From Marthasterias glacialis (Eukaryota; Echinodermata; Asteroidea; Forcipulatida; Asteriidae), in assembly GCA_911728455.2 (NCBI GenBank), contig OU452227.1, positions 24,119,414-24,183,413 of the forward strand: DNA of 64,000 nucleotides. Direction: 5' to 3'. This document shows, piece after piece, positions 57,890 through 64,000 of this stretch. How positions within the stretch are numbered: position 1 is the first letter of the stretch; each line of letters starts with the position of its first letter. A program made the position numbers and the translations under genes. The notes beneath the pieces are model-generated. The model did no database searches, had not been told where the DNA came from, and saw nothing but the letters and a program-made list of their open reading frames with translations.

Positions 57890-58228
57890 AGATAACAAGT
57901 CGCCGGTTCGATGTGTTAAGTCGTACGTACGAGACAGTAAGTAGAACTTACATGATAATAAGTCATGTCAACGAACGAGATAATAATTCGTCCGAACAAG
58001 GAAGTTGTATACTACGTGGTAAGTAGTATCTCGTACGTACGACTTACTATCTCGTGCGTACGCCTTCCTATATCGTACGTACGACTTCCTATATCGTACG
58101 TACGACTTCCTATATCGTACGTACGACTTCCTATATCGTACGTACGCCTTCCTATATCGTACGTACGACTTCTAATATCGTACGTACGCCTTCCTATATC
58201 GTACGTACGACTTCCTATATCGTACAAA
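57890..58228. repeat. 21-bp minisatellite with CGTACGTACG palindromes and a diverged left flank
   Basis: The core (about 58028-58225) has about nine units of 21 bp, CGTACGTACGACTTCCTATAT-type, with C/A variants (GCC or ACTT). The left flank 57890-58010 carries inverted relatives (AAGTCGTACGTACGAGA). Open frames on both strands are repeat artefacts (period divisible by three). Confidence 0.9.
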
Positions 58229-58229
58229 G

Positions 58230-59512
58230 AAGAAAATTTACATTTTAGATCCAGGAGACAAAATACAATGATTTGTAAATCCACTTTAAGTTTTAAAAAT
58301 TACGAACAATGTCAGGTCCGGTCAGCGCCGCGGGGATTCGCACACTGATCAAAGACAGCTGAAAGTTGGTTCAAGTACTTTGTTTGTACCAATCTTATCT
58401 AACACAGACACCAATTTACTCTTAAAAAAACCTTTTGAAAGTCCAAACATCATTCCTGCAACTGAAACAAAACTTCATGCACTTGCAATTCTACTTGACC
58501 TACAAAAGTATTGCGTAAACCTCTGAGGTTAGCGTTAACACTATGAACGTGAAATTTGCTATAGGCCTATTAAGTTGTGGTGGTTCTAAAAAGGTTGTCA
58601 CAACTCGATGTATCGATCAATACGCTCTGATCGTCTCCAGGGGAAAGTATTGCATAAAGTGTCTACCGCCCAAGTGCCTCCAAAAATAAAAGATAACAAT
58701 ATTTAATTGAGAGTGTAACCATATTGACTTTTCCCTTAAAAAACCCTCAACACTTTGCATTTCACGGTTACCTTCATCGGTTGATTAATTAATCAGAACT
58801 GAGTCCATCAGAAAGGAAAATGATTGATGCTGCTCGATATATATTTTATTGTGTTAGCGCTGGCGTACATCATCACGCGCTAGCGTCCCTGACATTTTGA
58901 TAGAAAGACAATTCCAATGTACCTGGCCATCGGAAGTCGCACAACACGTTCTTAATTATTAAGACACTAGCCTCAATTATAAACCATCATCAACTACATT
59001 GTTCGAAGATGCCTCGCTACTTGAAGGGGGTAATTTATGATTGATAGATTTTAAATGTGAGTTCCGGAAGAGACGGACCGGTGCTTCAATACAAAGAGCA
59101 TTTTTAATAAGGGTAATTATTCATGAATTTATTTTTTCGTTCAGTAATAGCCAGCATTACGTTTTAAGCAACTTCACACCAGACGAATTCCCCAGTTACT
59201 TTTCGCCAAAGTTTGGTTGACGTTTTCACACTTGAATTGCTTACCCTGGCAATCTCCCGGGAAATAACCATTTCCCCGGGGAATTGGTAAGCCCTGCTTG
59301 GGAGCAGGGTGGAGATAACCTCGGGGCTACATTACTGAGTGTCCATTTCCCTCAGTTTCGAGGATGCACCTTGGTTTCATTAGCAAATATTTTAAAAATG
59401 AAATTACAAAAATCAACTTCATAACCATAATTATGCTCGCATACTGTGATGCAAAACCGATTCACTTAGAAATCGGACTCAACCAAAATGTGCATCTTCC
59501 TCTGCGAAGGAC
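58230..59512. other. Intergenic stretch, nothing recognised
   Basis: No exon or repeat family identified. A short inverted pair with CCCGGGAAATAACCATTTCC is near 59257-59280. Confidence 0.45.
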
Positions 59513-59641
59513 ATATGAATATTCGCGGCTACGGCTACGGCTACGGCTACGGCTGGACCCCCGCATCATCATGCGTATAAGACGTCCGTAGCAACACCCT
59601 TAGCAACAGCTGTATCCATAGCCACTTCTTTGGATACGGCA
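59513..59641. mobile_element. MITE-like palindrome, GGCCGTGTCCGAATT family, copy 4 (inverted)
   Basis: Reverse-oriented relative to 32041-32171. GGCTACGGCTACGGCTACGG is expanded to four TACGGC units. GTAGCAACACCCTTAGCAAC and TTTGGATACGGCAT correspond to the opposite arm of copy 1. Confidence 0.7.
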
Positions 59642-59644
59642 TTT

Positions 59645-60748
59645 TATATAGAGAGCCTATTAAACAAGCCTTTACGAGAAAGATGTTGAGTCCCACGAGA
59701 GGCACATTTTTTATTTTGTTCTCAAAGACCAAACTGCTCTCCGCAATAATTATAGTCAAATACAATAAAAGCTCTATGTTGTCCTTAAAGTGACAATAAT
59801 TTGGAGACAATACAAGCAGTGGCTCCTTTGATACAAACTATAGTGCAGGTTGGTTGTAGTTTACTCCTCCGATCCCGGTCGATGCCCAGCAAACCGAGTA
59901 GACATACATTTTACAGCACGACGTTACTCAACGTTCACTGCAGTTAAACAAGAGAGCGACGCCAGTGATGTGGTAACCGTTTGGGCACGGTACACCCTCC
60001 GGTCGTAAACCAAATTTGCCGCAAATTGACACAAATTATGACGAGGAGAAGTATTGATCTATGAGCATGTCGAATACAATGCTGTAACGTCGGACTGCAG
60101 GCGAAGCTCCCCCACCCCAACCTTCCACCTCCCCCGGCAGCCCGTTCGTTAAATCTTCGCTCTTACAACCTTGTTTACATACAGCAAACATCACACAATA
60201 TGCCCATGTGCTTGTTTTACCTGTTCAAATCAATAACGATCTCTTGAAGGCTGTACAGTTTTTTTCAGCGGGAACAAACATGGGAAGGTTATTTTTATCT
60301 GCAAGGTTATCAACTCTGAAACATCAAACTGTCACTTTTGAAGTCAACTATTATTGTTTAGTTGTTTTTAAGTATCAACAGATGTGGCATTCTCTTACAC
60401 ACTAATCAATCAACCGAAAAGACCTTAAATAAGTTATCAAACCGGTATCTGTTTTAATCATCCTCTCTTTAGCGTGTAAAATAAAAGTTCATTAGGCGAT
60501 TGTTTTGTTTCAATTGTTTGGTGCATTGACGTCATCACGCCCCCGTCTTAGAGATGAAACAGTGGGGGAAAACACATCTATGTACGCGCGGCGCACAGGA
60601 TGGGCCAATGAGCAACCTTCTTTAGACCTCTACCTGAGGGCGCCTAACTCAAAAGAAGTCATAAGGTCTATTAATTGCATACATGGAAAGATAACGTAAG
60701 CGTTTAAACGTGCTCGCATTGCCTAAAATGTGCATTACACATTACTAA
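59645..60748. other. Intergenic stretch, nothing recognised
   Basis: No supported feature. Confidence 0.45.
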
Positions 60749-60828
60749 AGGGGCTGTGTCGTCATGATTATAGCAGGCCTGTGGCTGTGCATGGAAAGAT
60801 TAACTCTCAACCAGATACTATACATGCA
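60749..60828. mobile_element. Partial copy of the TTAA MITE
   Basis: AGGGGCTGTGTCGTCATGAT followed by TATAGCAGGCC and GGCTGTGCATGGAAAGAT matches the left half of 39509-39702. The right terminus is missing. Confidence 0.75.
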
Positions 60829-61379
60829 ACAGAAGAGTTTAGACGAACAAACTACGAAGCAACTTTTATTTGATTAAGAATTACCAAAATTGGTCAATAC
60901 GAAGTCATTATAAGTTCTTTGTTTTACAAGTGTTTTTTTATTTTGCTGTAACACCTTTTTACTATAGATGATTTATACAATCTGTTGGCCTCTCAATATC
61001 TAAACTCTCTCTAAATCATTGTCATCGTCTGACTAATTAAATTCACGACTCAACTGTTGCTATCCAATGAAGACAGGAAAATCGGCTGCTTTCACAAGGA
61101 CATGCACTCACCACATTCATATAAATGAACACATGGACACGTATTGTCACATACATAAGTGGATATCCCTTGTATATTCTTTCACTAATTGGCTACGTGA
61201 GAAATGGGTCAGTCCTGTGCCTGGGTGCTATGTAAGGTGTCAAGTCTAATATCTGAAGTTTCCTAGACGTACATGCGCCACTAATGGTTGTGGGCTTTGG
61301 CTTCGAGAATGCACCGCTTATGATAGCGGTGTTGGGTAGAACCTAAATGATGTTAGTGTTACAGTATATAGAGTTGAAG

Positions 61380-62640
61380 TTCTCGTAATTTAAACTCGTA
61401 TCCATACTGGACTTGTACTTGTATTTAAACTAACCATGTTACTCATATTGGCCATACTCATGCTTGTACTGGTATCCTTATTATACAATTTACTTGGACA
61501 CATACTTGTACTAGTATTCGTTTCCATACTCGTATTGGTACAAGTAGATATTCTCGTACTCGTACCTTCTTATATTTTGTACTACTTGTACTAAATACTC
61601 TTACTGGTATACCCTTACTAGTACTCATACACTTACTAGTACTCACACCCTTACTAGTACTCATACCCTTACTAGTACTCATACCCTTACTAGTACTCAT
61701 ACACTTACTAGAACTCATACCCTTACTAGTACTCATACCCTGACTAGTACTCATACCCTTACTAGTACTCATACCCTTCAGTACTCATACCCTGACTAGT
61801 ACTCATACCCTTCAGTACTCATACCCTGACTAGTACTCATACCCTGACTAGTACTCATACCCTGACTAGTACTCATACCCCGACTAGTACTCATACCCCG
61901 ACTAGTACTCATACCCCGACTAGTACTCATACCCTGACTAGTACTCATACCCTGACTAGTACTCATACCCTTACTAGTACTCATACCCTTACTAGTACTC
62001 ATACACTTACTAGAACTCATACCCTTACTAGTACTCATACCCTTACTAGTACTCATACCCTTACTAGTACTCATACCCTTACTAGTACTCATACACTTAC
62101 TAGAACTCATACCCTTACTAGTACTCATACCCTGACTAGTACTCATACCCTTACTAGTACTCATACCCTTCAGTACTCATACCCTGACTAGTACTCATAC
62201 CCTTCAGTACTCATACCCTGACTATAGTACTCATACCCTGACTAGTACTCATACCCTGACTAGTACTCATACCCCGACTAGTACTCATACCCCGACTAGT
62301 ACTCATACCCCGACTAGTACTCATACCCTGACTAGTACTCATACCCTGACTAGTACTCATACCCTGACTAGTACTCATACCCTTACTAGTACTCATACCC
62401 TTACTAGTACTCATACCCTTACTAGTACTCATACCCTGACTAGTACTCATACCCTGACTAGTACTCATACCGTACCCATACACATACACATACACATACT
62501 AGTACCCGTACCCGTACTAGTACCCATTCCGTACGTATATCCGCACTACTCACAAGTACACATACCGTACTCATACCCATACTATTACCCATATTTGTAC
62601 ACGTACTTATACTTATACTCTGCATTGTACTTGTATATAA
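61380..62640. repeat. 18-bp minisatellite with hexamer-based flanks
   Basis: The core 61604-62478 has about 48 units of ACTAGTACTCATACCCTT type. The last triplet varies as CTT, CTG or CCG in ordered runs, with occasional 16-bp units lacking TA. A block of variants repeats at an offset of 394 bp (triple CCCCG at about 61877 and 62271). The flanks decay into GTACTC/CATACC hexamers. On the minus strand each unit starts with ATG (MSTSKG/Q/R), so open frames of 94-122 codons appear; these are not genes. Confidence 0.95.
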
Positions 62641-63867
62641 ATCTCTTACTTGTTTACAGTTTGTTCAGATTTTGTAATGTTATTTTCTTTCTTGATTTAT
62701 TTAATTTTATTATTTTGAGGGCCTCAATCATGCAACTCTTTTTATGCCGAATTTCTTGAGGATGATCTGACATGCAAATTCTCCATTATCGTGGTTGAGC
62801 TAACCTGTCATCGAGATGGGGATTATTTACTTAGGAACTATAATTGAAAAAGATTATTGTATCAATTTCCAATTCGAGAGAGACCCGTTCCTTAAACTAA
62901 TGATACCTTGGTATTGACCTTCAATAGAAAGGGGGCGGGGGCGTTGCATGAATAACTATTTTTCTAATTTTTTTGAGCAACTGAGTGGCAAGTTTTTAAA
63001 AATACTTACAAACAGATAAAAAAGGGTTTTTGAAAAAACAAAAAAACAAACAAAAAACAGCTGAAATTTGTATTGAAAGAACACGATTGGGCATTTGACA
63101 CTGCCCGGGGTTGAGCACTACCCATTGTAGGAGAAACGCCATTGTTGCCCCCAAGTCAGTAGCAAAACAAAAACTGCGCCACATCAGGTTTGTGCGGGAA
63201 GGAACTCCTCCCACCCTACCAAGATCGTTAAATATCACCAGTCGCACGGAAGTAGAGTAGTGGTAATTGGCGACACCAATATCCTTGATCCGGATACTAT
63301 CAGCGGCAGCTAGGAGGAGCAGATCGGTGGGAACTAAAGAACATGGGAAAGCTTTTTCTGGGACACTGGACTCTACCTGAATCAGGCAAAGCCATGTGCA
63401 GGATTTAGTATTCGATTTGCATGGAGACGAAGTATAAGCATGGATTGACTGGAGTTTAATTAATGTGGCAGAATTCAGGTTTATCTGTATGCATCAATGA
63501 TGATTACGTTAATAACGGGTCCTTTCTAAGCTGGGCTCTACAAAGCTCTGGAAAATTTATACCCAGTGGTCAATTATACTTGAGTTATACTTTCAATGTG
63601 CTATAATTACAATCTGAGGGAATAAAAGGTGAAATGGTAAAGAAATAAAGTTACTTTAATAATATCAGCATTTCCATTTCACGTAAGAGTGAATTTCAAT
63701 GTGAAGGTTTCGGCATTTGGTTTGGACTTAAACTGTTTAATTCACAAACGACGGAGTGCAGTTTGTTTCTATTACTAAACGTAATATGCTGAAGTGATAG
63801 ACCGACTCAAGAATGGGGATGAAACATAGAATATTCTTTGAAGCGACTGGATTTAAATCGTATTTGG
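62641..63867. other. Intergenic stretch, nothing recognised
   Basis: A/T-rich, with no exon or repeat identified. Confidence 0.45.
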
Positions 63868-64000
63868 AATTGACCCAATTCACCTGACGTCATCATCACA
63901 ACAATCTTGGTCGCGCCATTTTGGTGGTCAATGTCACTGAGTGAAGTGCGCATTTTAGGAGACGCAGATAACACGTAAACCTATTGACCACCAAAATGGT
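63868..64000 (+). mobile_element. Dispersed TGACGTCA/CCATTTTGG element, copy 3, cut by the window end
   Basis: GACCCAATTCACC, TGACGTCATCATCAC and GCGCCATTTTGGTGGTCAA match the minus strand of 28485-28650. The right end ATTGACCACCAAAATGGT is the inverted copy of CCATTTTGGTGGTCAAT, so the palindrome is nearly complete at position 64000. Confidence 0.7.

Noticed and set aside
57965-58348. 127-codon plus and 90-codon minus frames with seven-residue repeats
   Set aside because: 21-bp satellite artefact.
61458-62495. Three minus-strand frames of MSTSKG-type hexapeptide repeats
   Set aside because: The 18-bp satellite has an ATG in every unit; frames break wherever a unit loses two bases, as expected without coding constraint.

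Overview
The window is nuclear DNA from an intron-rich animal genome. Coding density is very low, canonical GT/AG splice sites flank recognisable exons, and there are several satellite arrays, tRNA-derived SINEs, a Penelope-like retroelement and many short palindromic elements. The repeat mix suggests a marine invertebrate, perhaps a deuterostome such as an echinoderm or hemichordate. That placement is inference, because nothing in the window fixes the species.

One gene can be reconstructed with confidence. It is a paired-class homeobox gene of the unc-4/UNCX type on the minus strand, in three coding exons: 25274-25142, 22167-21992 and 11375-10935. Splice phases match at both junctions. The predicted protein is 249 residues, with an N-terminal eh1/octapeptide-like motif, a complete homeodomain split between homeodomain residues 46 and 47, and a C-terminal OAR-like motif. 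Its 10.6-kb second intron is mostly a roughly 6.9-kb G-rich minisatellite (about 15060-21960) that runs almost to the donor site of exon 2.

Region by region: 1-10 kb holds a palindromic element, a truncated Penelope-like element with a GIY-YIG domain, SINEs and an A/C-rich microsatellite. 10.9-25.4 kb is the homeobox gene. 25-50 kb is gene-poor, with many short inverted-repeat (MITE-like) elements, a 50-bp minisatellite at 33.2-33.7 kb, and two weak first-exon/promoter candidates at 30.2 and 35.6 kb. 50-64 kb has three more arrays (42-bp, 21-bp and 18-bp units, all rich in GTA/TAC), one follistatin/Kazal-like cysteine-rich exon at 51.1 kb on the minus strand, and a possible first exon coding an Arg/Ser-rich N-terminus at 56.3 kb. 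Most long open frames lie inside tandem arrays or simple repeats and are not genes.

Nothing links the homeobox gene functionally to the orphan exons. No rRNA, intact tRNA gene, CRISPR array or operon was seen.
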